Shown piece by piece: positions 37,503 through 45,437 of a DNA stretch of 64,000 nucleotides. The notes beneath the pieces were generated by a model that saw only the letters and a program-made list of their open reading frames with translations, ran no database searches and had not been told where the DNA came from. This DNA is from JAZKHT01 sp040385245 (GTDB lineage Bacteria > Pseudomonadota > Alphaproteobacteria > Rhodobacterales > Rhodobacteraceae), in contig JAZKHT010000008.1 in assembly GCA_040385245.1 (NCBI GenBank), forward strand, positions 372,001-436,000. Reading direction: 5' to 3'. A program made the position numbers and the translations under genes. Each line of letters opens with the position of its first letter. Position 1 is the stretch's first letter.

Positions 37503-39965
37503 ATGATCCTTGCCTTCCGCTGGCTATTGCGTCTGCTCACGGGGATGATTGCCCTTGGATTGCTGGCGCTTTTCGGGGCGTATTATTTCCTGTCGCGGTC
37601 GCTGCCCGATTACAACGAGGCGTTTGCCCTGCCCGGTCTGACCGCCCCGGTCGAGATTGTGCGCAACAACGACAACGTTCCCCACATCTTTGGCGCGTCG
37701 GATGCGGATGTGTTCTATGCGCTTGGCTTTGCCCATGCACAGGACCGGCTGTGGCAGATGACCATGCTGCGGCGCACCGCCCAAGGCCGTTTGTCCGAGG
37801 TGTTCGGCACCCGCACCGTCAAGACGGACGAGTTGCTGCGGCGCTATGACCTGTATTCGCTGGCGCTGTCGTCGGTCGCGGCACAGGACGCAGGCACGAT
37901 GGTGGCGTTGAACGCCTATGCCGCCGGGGTGAATGCGTGGATCGAACAGATCAATGTGGGCGCGCGGGGCCGGGGTGCGCCGGAATTCTTTCTGTTTTCC
38001 AACGAGATCGCCGCCTGGCAACCTGCGGACAGCATCGCCATCATCAAGCTGATGGCCTTGCAGATGTCCGGCAACCTTGAGGCAGAGGTCTTGCGCGCCC
38101 GTGTGTCGCTGCTGCTGCCCGATGCGCGGGTGCGCGACATCCTGCCGGATGATCCGTCAACCGGCATCATCGCCCTGCCCGACTATGCCAGCCTGATGCC
38201 GGGTGTGGTTCCCGGTGGGCAGGCGCTGCGCATGGCCAGTGATGACCCGCTGTCGCCCTTTCCCCGGCTGGATTTTGCCGGTGCGTCCAACGCCTGGGCC
38301 GCGGCGCCGTCCCGGTCGGCGGCGGGCGGATCGCTGTTGGCCAATGACCCGCATCTTGGCTTTACCGCGCCGACGATCTGGTATCTGGCGCGGCTGGACC
38401 TGCAGTCGGGCGGCGTGATCGGTGGCACCATTCCCGGCATCCCTGCCGTGCTGGTCGGCCGGTCCGAGGCGTTGGGTTGGGGTCTGACCTCAAGCTATCT
38501 TGACGATCTGGATGTGCATATCGAAAAGCTGAACCCCGCCAACCCCGAGGAATACCAGACGCCCGAGGGGTGGAAGACCTTTCAGACTCGCCGGTCGATC
38601 ATCACCGTCAGGGATGCAGAACCCGTCACCGTCACCTTGCGCTGGACGGACAACGGCCCGGTGTTGCCGGGCAGCCATTACGATCTGGGCACAGTCACGC
38701 CGGGCGGGCATGTCGCCAGCCTGTCCTGGACGGCGCTGGACGGGGCCGACACCTCGATGACCGCCGCCGTGCGGTTGATGCAGGCAAAGTCGATCCCGCA
38801 GGCGATCGAGGCGGGAAGCCTGTTTGTCGCCCCGTCGCAGAACATGATGCTGGCCGATGCGACCGGCATCGCCCTGCAGGTGGTGGGGGCCATGCCCGCC
38901 CGCGACGCGGGCCATCAAAGCAAGGGGCGGATGCCAAGCCCCGGCTGGATCGCCGCGAACCGCTGGCAGGGAATGCGGCCTTACGCGCAGAACCCCCATG
39001 TGGTGAACCCGGACAGCGGTCTGATCGGGAACACCAACAACAAGATCATCGACGCGCGCTTTCCCGACCACATGTCCTATGACTGGGGCGACACCCAGCG
39101 CATCCAGCGCTGGCTGACCCTGATGAAAACGCGCGAGGTGCATACCCGCGAAAGTTTCATCGAGGCGCAGCTTGATACCGTCAGCTTCACCGCGCGGTCG
39201 CTGTTGCCGCTGATCGGTGCCGATCTGTGGTTCACCGGCGAGGCCGCCGCCGAAGGCACGCCCGAACGCCTGCGCCAGCGCGCGCTTGAGGTGCTGGCCG
39301 CCTGGAACGGCGAGATGAACGAACATCTGCCCGAACCGCTGATCTATCAGGCCTGGCTGCGCGCGCTGAGCGACCGGCTGATCCGGGATGAGATCGGGCC
39401 CCTTGCCGATACTTTCACTCATCCCGAACCGCTGTTCATCGAACGGGTCTATCGCAACGTCGAGGGCGCGTCGGTCTGGTGCGACGTGATCCAGTCGGCG
39501 GCGGTGGAAAGCTGCGCCGATCTGGCCCGTATCGCACTGGACGAGGCGCTGCTGACCCTGTCGGAACGCTATGGCAGCAACGTGGAAAGCTGGCGTTGGG
39601 GCGACGCGCATCAGGCCGCCCACGACCATCCGGTGCTGGGCGAGGTGCCGATCCTGAAATATCTGGTCAACATCCGCCAATCCACCAGCGGCGACGACAA
39701 CACCCTGCTGCGCGGGCGCACCCGTGGCACGGGGCCGGACCCGTTCACCAACGTGCATGGCGCGGGTTTTCGCGGCGTGTTCGATCTGGGCGACCCGGAT
39801 TCGTCGGTATTCATCACATCCACCGGGCAGTCGGGGCATCCGCTCAGCCGGTTCTATGATGACCTGGGCGAAGTGTGGCGGCGCGGCGAGTATATCCCGA
39901 TGTCGCTGGACCCTGAACTTGCACGTGCGGCGGCGGTCGGTGTGACCCGCCTGACACCGCGCTAG
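37503..39965 (+). CDS. Penicillin acylase family (Ntn) amidohydrolase
   Basis: An 820-residue precursor of the S45 Ntn-hydrolase family, which matures by self-cleavage in front of a catalytic Ser. The N-terminus is a membrane anchor or uncleaved signal (MILAFRWLLRLLTGMIALGL ...). The family motif FALGFAHAQDRLWQM-type is seen as YALGFAHAQDRLWQMTMLRR, and the new beta-subunit N-terminus should be S262 in DFAGASNAWAA, followed by LLANDPHLGF and GLIGNTNNKI. Substrates of relatives include acyl-homoserine lactones and beta-lactam side chains. ATG 37503 follows CAGG. The frame is open far upstream over the divergent gene, which is not coding. Confidence 0.93.
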   Translation: MILAFRWLLRLLTGMIALGLLALFGAYYFLSRSLPDYNEAFALPGLTAPVEIVRNNDNVPHIFGASDADVFYALGFAHAQDRLWQMTMLRRTAQGRLSEVFGTRTVKTDELLRRYDLYSLALSSVAAQDAGTMVALNAYAAGVNAWIEQINVGARGRGAPEFFLFSNEIAAWQPADSIAIIKLMALQMSGNLEAEVLRARVSLLLPDARVRDILPDDPSTGIIALPDYASLMPGVVPGGQALRMASDDPLSPFPRLDFAGASNAWAAAPSRSAAGGSLLANDPHLGFTAPTIWYLARLDLQSGGVIGGTIPGIPAVLVGRSEALGWGLTSSYLDDLDVHIEKLNPANPEEYQTPEGWKTFQTRRSIITVRDAEPVTVTLRWTDNGPVLPGSHYDLGTVTPGGHVASLSWTALDGADTSMTAAVRLMQAKSIPQAIEAGSLFVAPSQNMMLADATGIALQVVGAMPARDAGHQSKGRMPSPGWIAANRWQGMRPYAQNPHVVNPDSGLIGNTNNKIIDARFPDHMSYDWGDTQRIQRWLTLMKTREVHTRESFIEAQLDTVSFTARSLLPLIGADLWFTGEAAAEGTPERLRQRALEVLAAWNGEMNEHLPEPLIYQAWLRALSDRLIRDEIGPLADTFTHPEPLFIERVYRNVEGASVWCDVIQSAAVESCADLARIALDEALLTLSERYGSNVESWRWGDAHQAAHDHPVLGEVPILKYLVNIRQSTSGDDNTLLRGRTRGTGPDPFTNVHGAGFRGVFDLGDPDSSVFITSTGQSGHPLSRFYDDLGEVWRRGEYIPMSLDPELARAAAVGVTRLTPR

Positions 39966-39981
39966 CGCGGCTGGCGGTGCA

Positions 39982-40033
39982 GCGGGGGTTTCACACCCCC
40001 GCACCCCCGTGGGATATTTCCGGGAAGAGGAAG
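39982..40033. repeat. Roseobacter-type intergenic repeat with hairpin
   Basis: GCGGGGGT (39982-39989) and ACCCCCGC (39995-40002) form an eight-pair hairpin, followed by ACCCCCGTGGGATATTT and a purine-rich tail (GGGAAGAGGAAGG). From memory, this arrangement recurs between genes in many roseobacter genomes. A looser relative may lie at 63955-63980. It could also terminate the acylase transcript, although it has no T-run. Confidence 0.4.
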
Positions 40034-40122
40034 GGGCGACGTTCTGACCCTTGACCTGCCCGTGCCGCGTCGCATTTGATGCGCAACAAAATTACAAATG
40101 TGCGGCGCAGGGGAACATGATT

Positions 40123-40953
40123 ATGACCGGAGCATTTGACGCCTGGCTGGGGCGGGTGGAAGAGGCGAACGATGTCGTCACCGCCCGGTCTGCGCGGCAG
40201 ATGGCGGCAACGCTGGAGCACAGCGGTGATCTGGCCGAGGGCGATGCCCTGCCCCCGTTGTGGCACTGGATGGGGTGGACACCCGAGGCGGCGATGTCCG
40301 CCCTTGGCCGCGATGGCCATCCCGCGCGCGGCGGGTTCCTGCCGCCTGTGCCGCTTGAACGGCGGATGTGGGCGGGGGGGCGGCTGGAATTTCTGGCCCC
40401 CTTGCGTCTGGGCGAGGTGATGCACCGCCGGTCCGAGATCACGAATGTCGCGGAAAAGACCGGCAGCACCGGGCGCATGGTGTTTGTCACCGTCGCGCAT
40501 CAGATCAGCGGGGCGGCGGGGCTGGCGGTGCGCGAGGAACAGGACATCGTCTATGTGGCGATGCCTGACCGCTTTGCCCCGCCCCCGCCTGTTGATGCCC
40601 CTGCGGCGATCTGGTCGGATGCGGTGGGCATCGACACCGTGCGGCTGTTCCGGTTTTCGGCGCTGACCTTCAACGCCCACCGCATCCATTACGATCTGCC
40701 CTATGCGACCGGGGTCGAGAAATATCCCGGCCTTGTCGTGCATGGCCCGTTGCAGGCGATGCTGCTGATGCAGGCCGCCTGTCGCCACCGGGGGGCCTTG
40801 CCGCTGCGGTTCCGGTTTCGCGGGGTGCGGCCGCTGTTTCATTTCGACACCCTGCGCCTGCAAGCGCAGGCCGAGGCGCTGGGATCGCAGACATTGGCAT
40901 CGGTGAACGGTGAAGGGCTGGCCTGCATGCAGGCGCAGATCGGGTGGGCGTGA
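40123..40953 (+). CDS. MaoC/HTD2-like hydratase, probable mesaconyl-C4-CoA hydratase (Meh-like)
   Basis: A 276-residue double hot-dog acyl-CoA hydratase. The N-terminal hot dog contains LPPLWHWMGWTPEAAMSALG and PLERRMWAGGRLEF; the C-terminal one has FNAHRIHYDLPYATGVEKYPGLVVHGPLQAMLL with the catalytic His region. This layout matches the FAS1-like dehydratase/Meh group, which hydrates mesaconyl-C4-CoA to citramalyl-CoA. ATG 40123 has GGGGA eight bases upstream. Its stop overlaps the next gene (TGATG), a CoA transferase that resembles Mct, which supplies that very substrate. Confidence 0.75.
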   Translation: MTGAFDAWLGRVEEANDVVTARSARQMAATLEHSGDLAEGDALPPLWHWMGWTPEAAMSALGRDGHPARGGFLPPVPLERRMWAGGRLEFLAPLRLGEVMHRRSEITNVAEKTGSTGRMVFVTVAHQISGAAGLAVREEQDIVYVAMPDRFAPPPPVDAPAAIWSDAVGIDTVRLFRFSALTFNAHRIHYDLPYATGVEKYPGLVVHGPLQAMLLMQAACRHRGALPLRFRFRGVRPLFHFDTLRLQAQAEALGSQTLASVNGEGLACMQAQIGWA

Positions 40954-42161
40954 TGGGCATCCTGACGGGCATGCGGGTGGTCGAGGGGTCGGCCTTTGTG
41001 GCGGTGCCTCTGGCGGGGATGACGCTGGCGCAGATGGGGGCGGATGTGATCCGCTTTGACAGGTTGCAGGGGGGATTGGACGCGCAACGCTGGCCGGTCA
41101 CCGCCACCGGGCAAAGCCTGTTCTGGGCCGGGATGAACAAGGGCAAACGGTCCATCGCCGTCGACATGGCCCGCCCCGAGGGGCAAGAGATCGTGACCGC
41201 CCTGATCACCGCACCCGGCCCCGACGCCGGGCTGTTCCTGACCAACCTGCGCGCGCGGGGGTGGATGGATTATCCCGCACTGGCCGCGCGGCGACCCGAT
41301 CTGATCATGGTCAGCCTGACCGGCACCCGGCGGGGCGAACCGGCGGTTGATTACACCGTGAACCCCGCACTTGGTTTTCCCAATGCCACCGGGCCCGAGG
41401 GGGCGGATACGCCCGTGGCCCATGTCCTGCCCGCCTGGGACTGTATCGCGGGCGGCATGGTGGTGAACGCGCTGCTGGCCGCAGAACGTCACCGTCTGCG
41501 CCACGGGGTTGGCCAGTTGGCAGAGCTGTCGTTGAAGGACGTGGCGGCGGCGATGCTGGCGAACCTGGGGATCGTGGGCGAGGTGGCGGTGAACGGGGTC
41601 GATCGGGCGCGGTCGGGCAATGCGCTCTATGGGGCCTATGGGCAGGATTTCGTGCTGGCCTGCGGCGCGCGGATCATGGTGGTCGGTTTGACCGACCGGC
41701 AATGGCGCGGGCTGGTCAAGGCGCTGGGGGTGGAGCAGGCGATTGCCGACCTGTCGGCGCGGCTTGGGCTGGACCTGCGCGCCGAAGGCAACCGCTGGGC
41801 GGCACGTCACCAGATCACGGCACTGTTCGCGCCGTGGTTTGCGGCGCGCACCCTGTCGCAGGTGGGGCCGCTGTTTGATGCGCACGGCCTGACCTGGGCG
41901 CCCTTTCGCAGCTTTGGTCAGGCGGTCCGCGACGATCCGGACGTGTCGCCCGACAACCCGATGTTTTCGCTGCTGGATCAGCCGGGTGTGGGCACCCTGC
42001 CCGTTCCGGGATCGCCCATCGGGTTTTCGGCCCATCCGCGCGAAGCACCCCACCCCGCGCCACGACTTGGCCAGCATACCGAGGCGATTTTGGCCGATGT
42101 TCTGGGCCTTGGGTCGGGGCAGATCGGTGCCTTGATGGATGCGCGGGTGGTGGCGGGGTAG
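40953..42161 (+). CDS. Class III CoA-transferase, probable mesaconyl-CoA C1-C4 transferase (Mct-like)
   Basis: A 402-residue CaiB/BaiF-type CoA transferase. From memory the N-terminus GMRVVEGSAFVAVPLAGMTLA and GLFLTNLRARGW are close to Mct of Chloroflexus aurantiacus, which moves CoA within mesaconyl-CoA from C1 to C4. Other regions, such as PAWDCIAGGMVVNALLAAERHR, also fit that enzyme. Coupled to the Meh-like hydratase (TGATG overlap), it would turn mesaconyl-C1-CoA, an intermediate of the ethylmalonyl-CoA route, toward citramalyl-CoA and hence acetyl-CoA plus pyruvate. No lyase gene is here. Another intramolecular or intermolecular CoA transfer remains possible. Confidence 0.77.
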   Translation: MGILTGMRVVEGSAFVAVPLAGMTLAQMGADVIRFDRLQGGLDAQRWPVTATGQSLFWAGMNKGKRSIAVDMARPEGQEIVTALITAPGPDAGLFLTNLRARGWMDYPALAARRPDLIMVSLTGTRRGEPAVDYTVNPALGFPNATGPEGADTPVAHVLPAWDCIAGGMVVNALLAAERHRLRHGVGQLAELSLKDVAAAMLANLGIVGEVAVNGVDRARSGNALYGAYGQDFVLACGARIMVVGLTDRQWRGLVKALGVEQAIADLSARLGLDLRAEGNRWAARHQITALFAPWFAARTLSQVGPLFDAHGLTWAPFRSFGQAVRDDPDVSPDNPMFSLLDQPGVGTLPVPGSPIGFSAHPREAPHPAPRLGQHTEAILADVLGLGSGQIGALMDARVVAG

Positions 42162-42189
42162 TCGCCAGACAACCGGACAGCCCCTGTCG

Positions 42190-43440
42190 TCACACCTCGC
42201 GGTAGCGTTTTTCCTGACGCGCGGTCCAGCGCACGTCGATCTGCCAACCGTCATCGGTCTGGCGTTCGTCCGTGACAACGCCTTCGCCATGCAACCACGC
42301 CCGGCGTTTGCCGCCCGAGAATGGCAGCGTCAGGGTGCGGTCGGACTTTTCTTCGTCAAACGCCGTGGAAATCGCAGCAAGCAGATGATCCAGCCCTTCG
42401 CCCGTCAGGGCGGACAACGGGAATACCCCGTCGCGCTGGGTGGCCTGCACCAGCAACGCCTCGCGCGCGCTTGGATCGACAAGGTCCAGCTTGTTCCACA
42501 CCTCCAGTTGCGGGACGGCGGCACCGACGCCAAGCGAGGTCAGGATATCGGCCACGTCCTGCGCCTGTTCGGCGGTTTCGGGGTGGCTAATGTCGCGGAC
42601 ATGCAGGATCAGGTCCGCCTCCAACACCTCTTCCAGCGTGGCGCGGAAGGCGGCGACCAGTTGTGTGGGCAGGTCCGAAATGAACCCAACGGTGTCGGAC
42701 ACGATGATCTTGCGCCCTGACGGCAGCATGACGCCGCGCATGGTAGGATCAAGCGTGGCAAACAGCATGTCCTTGGCCAGCACATCGGCCCCGGTCATGC
42801 GGTTGAACAGCGTGGATTTGCCCGCGTTGGTGTAACCGACAAGCGCCACCACCGGGAACGGCACCTTGCGGCGGGCGGCGCGGTGCAATTCGCGCGTCTT
42901 GCCGACCTTGTCCAACTGCCGCTTCAGGCGGATCACCTGATCGTCGATGGCGCGGCGGTCCGCCTCGATCTGCGTCTCGCCGGGGCCACCGACAAAGCCA
43001 AAGCCGCCGCGCTGGCGTTCAAGGTGGGTCCAGGCCCGGACAAGGCGCGTGCGCTGATAGGACAGCGCGGCCAGTTCCACCTGCAACACACCTTCGCGGG
43101 TGCGGGCGCGGTCGGCGAAAATCTCAAGGATCAGGCCGGTCCGGTCCAGCAGTTTGACCCCCCATTCCTTTTCCAGATTGCGCTGCTGCACCGGCGTTAC
43201 AGGCCCGTCAACCAGCACAAGGCCCACGTCCAGTTCGGCCATCCGGTCCTTCAACTCGGCCACCTTGCCGCTGCCGAATAACATGCCCGGCTGGATGCGC
43301 GGCAGGCGCACCACCTCGGCCCCGACCACTTCCATCTCGGGCAGGGCGGCGGCAAGGCTGACGGCCTCGGCCAGACCGTGTTCGGGCAGACGGCGGCTGC
43401 GGTCTGATTTCAGATCGGGGTGCAGGACATAGGCGCGCAT
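42190..43440 (-). CDS. hflX: GTPase HflX
   Basis: HflX is a ribosome-associated GTPase that splits stalled 70S ribosomes, notably in heat stress. The 416-residue protein has the N-terminal HflX domain (MLFGSGKVAELKDRM, VDGPVTPVQQRNLEKE, RTRLVRAWTHLERQRGG) and the G domain with VGYTNAGKSTLFN (G1), SDTVGFISDLP (G3) and VWNKLDLV (G4). ATG 43440 is the first standard start, but its ribosome binding site is poor. The frame is open about 90 bases further, to the end of hfq, and encodes an acidic stretch (DLPDDDEDDDIWPAPNGGG); a CTG overlapping the hfq stop might be the true start. Confidence 0.95.
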   Translation of the reverse strand: MRAYVLHPDLKSDRSRRLPEHGLAEAVSLAAALPEMEVVGAEVVRLPRIQPGMLFGSGKVAELKDRMAELDVGLVLVDGPVTPVQQRNLEKEWGVKLLDRTGLILEIFADRARTREGVLQVELAALSYQRTRLVRAWTHLERQRGGFGFVGGPGETQIEADRRAIDDQVIRLKRQLDKVGKTRELHRAARRKVPFPVVALVGYTNAGKSTLFNRMTGADVLAKDMLFATLDPTMRGVMLPSGRKIIVSDTVGFISDLPTQLVAAFRATLEEVLEADLILHVRDISHPETAEQAQDVADILTSLGVGAAVPQLEVWNKLDLVDPSAREALLVQATQRDGVFPLSALTGEGLDHLLAAISTAFDEEKSDRTLTLPFSGGKRRAWLHGEGVVTDERQTDDGWQIDVRWTARQEKRYREV

Positions 43441-43532
43441 CTTTTCGGCGCGGGTGTCATGGGTATCAGGGCCGCCGCCGTTGGGCGCGGGCCAGATGTC
43501 ATCGTCTTCGTCGTCGTCGGGCAGATCAGAGA

Positions 43533-43766
43533 TCAGTCTTCGCCTTCATATAGATTGATGGATGCGCCCGGCATGATGGTCGAAATCGCGTGCTTGTAGA
43601 CAAGCTGCGACTGACCATCCCGGCGCAAAAGCACACAGAAGTTGTCGAACCAGGTGATCACGCCTTGCAGTTTCACACCGTTGATCAGAAAAATCGTGAC
43701 CGGCACTTTGGCTTTTCGGACGTGATTGAGAAACGCGTCCTGCAAATTCTGTTTGTCGGAGGCCAT
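43533..43766 (-). CDS. hfq: RNA chaperone Hfq
   Basis: Hfq is the Sm-like hexameric protein that pairs small RNAs with mRNAs. The 77-residue product has the Sm1 part NLQDAFLNHVRKAKVPVTIF and the Sm2 motif YKHAISTIMPG (the Hfq-specific KHAIST). ATG 43766 gives MASDKQNLQD, as in orthologues; upstream in-frame sequence is not Hfq-like. It lies between trkH and hflX on the same strand, the order usual for this family. Its C-terminus is short and acidic (NLYEGED), as in Rhodobacter. Confidence 0.97.
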   Translation of the reverse strand: MASDKQNLQDAFLNHVRKAKVPVTIFLINGVKLQGVITWFDNFCVLLRRDGQSQLVYKHAISTIMPGASINLYEGED

Positions 43767-43916
43767 GTTGTCTTGCCTTTTGTTCTTGTTCGTTCTTGTC
43801 GCAACAGCGCTGAACCCCTGTTCCCTCGCATTCCAGGTCCGATGGTTCAGCCGCCCGAGTATGAAACGGGATTGGCGGAGATTCCAGCCCAAAAAACAGC
43901 CCGTTACGGGGGGTCT

Positions 43917-45434
43917 TTACCGCCGCCAACTGTCGGGGGCCAGAAGCGCAAGGATTGCCAGCGTTTCCAGACGGCCTATGACCATGGCAAAGCCAAGGAT
44001 CGCCTTGGCCGCACCGCCCAGATCGGCGTAAAGAATGGGTTGTTCGGCGGCCAGAACGGCCAGTTGGCCGGTGGTGGTCAGCGCGGCGATGGTCAGCACG
44101 AGCGCCGCCTCGAACTCGATCCGCACCAGCGAAAGGGCGGCGCAGATCACCGCTATGGACATGGCAAACAGCATGAAGAAGATCCACGCGACATAGGCCC
44201 CTTCGCGGCGCAGGCGGCGCGCGCTTTGCCCCGCCCCGCCGATGGAGGACGGGTGGATCAACCGCTCCAACTCGCGTTCGCCATGGCGGAACAGGGCATA
44301 GACTCGCAGCAGCTTGACCCCCCCGGCAGTGGTCGCCACCCCGCCCCCGACAATCGCAAGCCCCGCCAGCACAAGCCCCGGTGTCCCGAGGCCCGACCAC
44401 ACCCGCGCCGTCGCCCAATCGGCCGAGGCATAGCCCGTGGTGGTCAGGAACGACAAGGTTGTGAACAGCGCGCCCCAGAACGCGGCAATGGCGGCGGCGA
44501 AATTCTGTTCCTCGCCGGCCTCGGTCGCGCCGATCCAGTGGCGCAGCACAAGGATGCAGGGCACAGTCGCCAGAATGACCAACGCCATCCTGATTTCGCT
44601 GTCTTTCCATAGCTTTGTGTTGCGATCCATCAGCGTGGTGCCCGGCATCGTGCGGCGGCTGAGGGCGGTCAGCAGTACAAGGAACACCAACACCTCGCCC
44701 AGAATGCCCGACGCGCTGCCTTGCAGGCCGCCGACGGGGCTGATCCCGCTGGTCGATATCGCGCCCATCGCGTGGCACAGGGCCACCAGACTGGTGTCGC
44801 CCGACATCAACAGCAGCACCCACAGCGTCAGCGTCAGGCCGCCATAGGCCGGGAACAGCACGATGGCATGGCGCACGACGCGCTGTGCGGGATCAGCGAT
44901 GCGGGTGATCTGCGACAACCCCTCTCCGCGCCCCGGCACGCGACCGGATATCACCTCGACCCCGCCAAGGTTCATCGGGGCCAGAATCGCCATGGCGGCG
45001 ACCAGAATGAAGAACCCGCCCAGCCAGCCGACCAGCGCGCGCCACAGATGCACCGTTTCCGGCAATCGCGTCGGATCATCGTACAGCGTGGCCCCCGTGG
45101 TGGTGAAGGCGGACAGCATTTCAAACCACGCGTTCAGAAAACTGGTGTCCCGCACGCTTTCGGAAAAGGGCAGCGCGAACAGGACCGGAAGCACGATATA
45201 GGCCGCAACCAGCGCCGTCAGGTTGGCGCGCGCCGGGTTGCGGGTGCGGCGGTTCACCGTGGCGATGGCGATCATCACCGTCAGGATCATCAGGATCGTG
45301 CCGGAATAGAAGAACGCCCGCGCGACCATGTGCTGCCGCGTCGCAAAGGCCTGCACGGCGGGCAGATACATGGTTAGCGCGGCAATCCCCATCAGGATCA
45401 CCAGCAGCGGCAGGTCCTGAATACGGCGGAACAT
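43917..45434 (-). CDS. trkH: Potassium uptake protein TrkH
   Basis: TrkH is the K+-conducting membrane subunit of the Trk system. The 505-residue protein has about ten to twelve membrane segments with four pore loops; visible selectivity-filter-like motifs are FTTTGATLYDD, MGAISTSGISPVG, LTTTGYASADW and ALTTTGQLAVL. The N-terminus MFRRIQDLPLLVILMGIAAL is hydrophobic at once. It follows trkA by three bases and ends about 150 bases before hfq. Gating and NAD(H) response come from TrkA. Confidence 0.95.
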   Translation of the reverse strand: MFRRIQDLPLLVILMGIAALTMYLPAVQAFATRQHMVARAFFYSGTILMILTVMIAIATVNRRTRNPARANLTALVAAYIVLPVLFALPFSESVRDTSFLNAWFEMLSAFTTTGATLYDDPTRLPETVHLWRALVGWLGGFFILVAAMAILAPMNLGGVEVISGRVPGRGEGLSQITRIADPAQRVVRHAIVLFPAYGGLTLTLWVLLLMSGDTSLVALCHAMGAISTSGISPVGGLQGSASGILGEVLVFLVLLTALSRRTMPGTTLMDRNTKLWKDSEIRMALVILATVPCILVLRHWIGATEAGEEQNFAAAIAAFWGALFTTLSFLTTTGYASADWATARVWSGLGTPGLVLAGLAIVGGGVATTAGGVKLLRVYALFRHGERELERLIHPSSIGGAGQSARRLRREGAYVAWIFFMLFAMSIAVICAALSLVRIEFEAALVLTIAALTTTGQLAVLAAEQPILYADLGGAAKAILGFAMVIGRLETLAILALLAPDSWRR

Positions 45435-45437
45435 CGG

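Noticed and set aside
38490..40004. 504-codon minus-strand open frame opposite the acylase gene
   Set aside because: Antisense shadow; no recognisable motif, while the plus strand has the full Ntn-hydrolase pattern.
40839..42290. 483-codon minus-strand open frame opposite the CoA transferase
   Set aside because: Arg- and His-rich antisense reading; the plus strand matches a class III CoA transferase from end to end.
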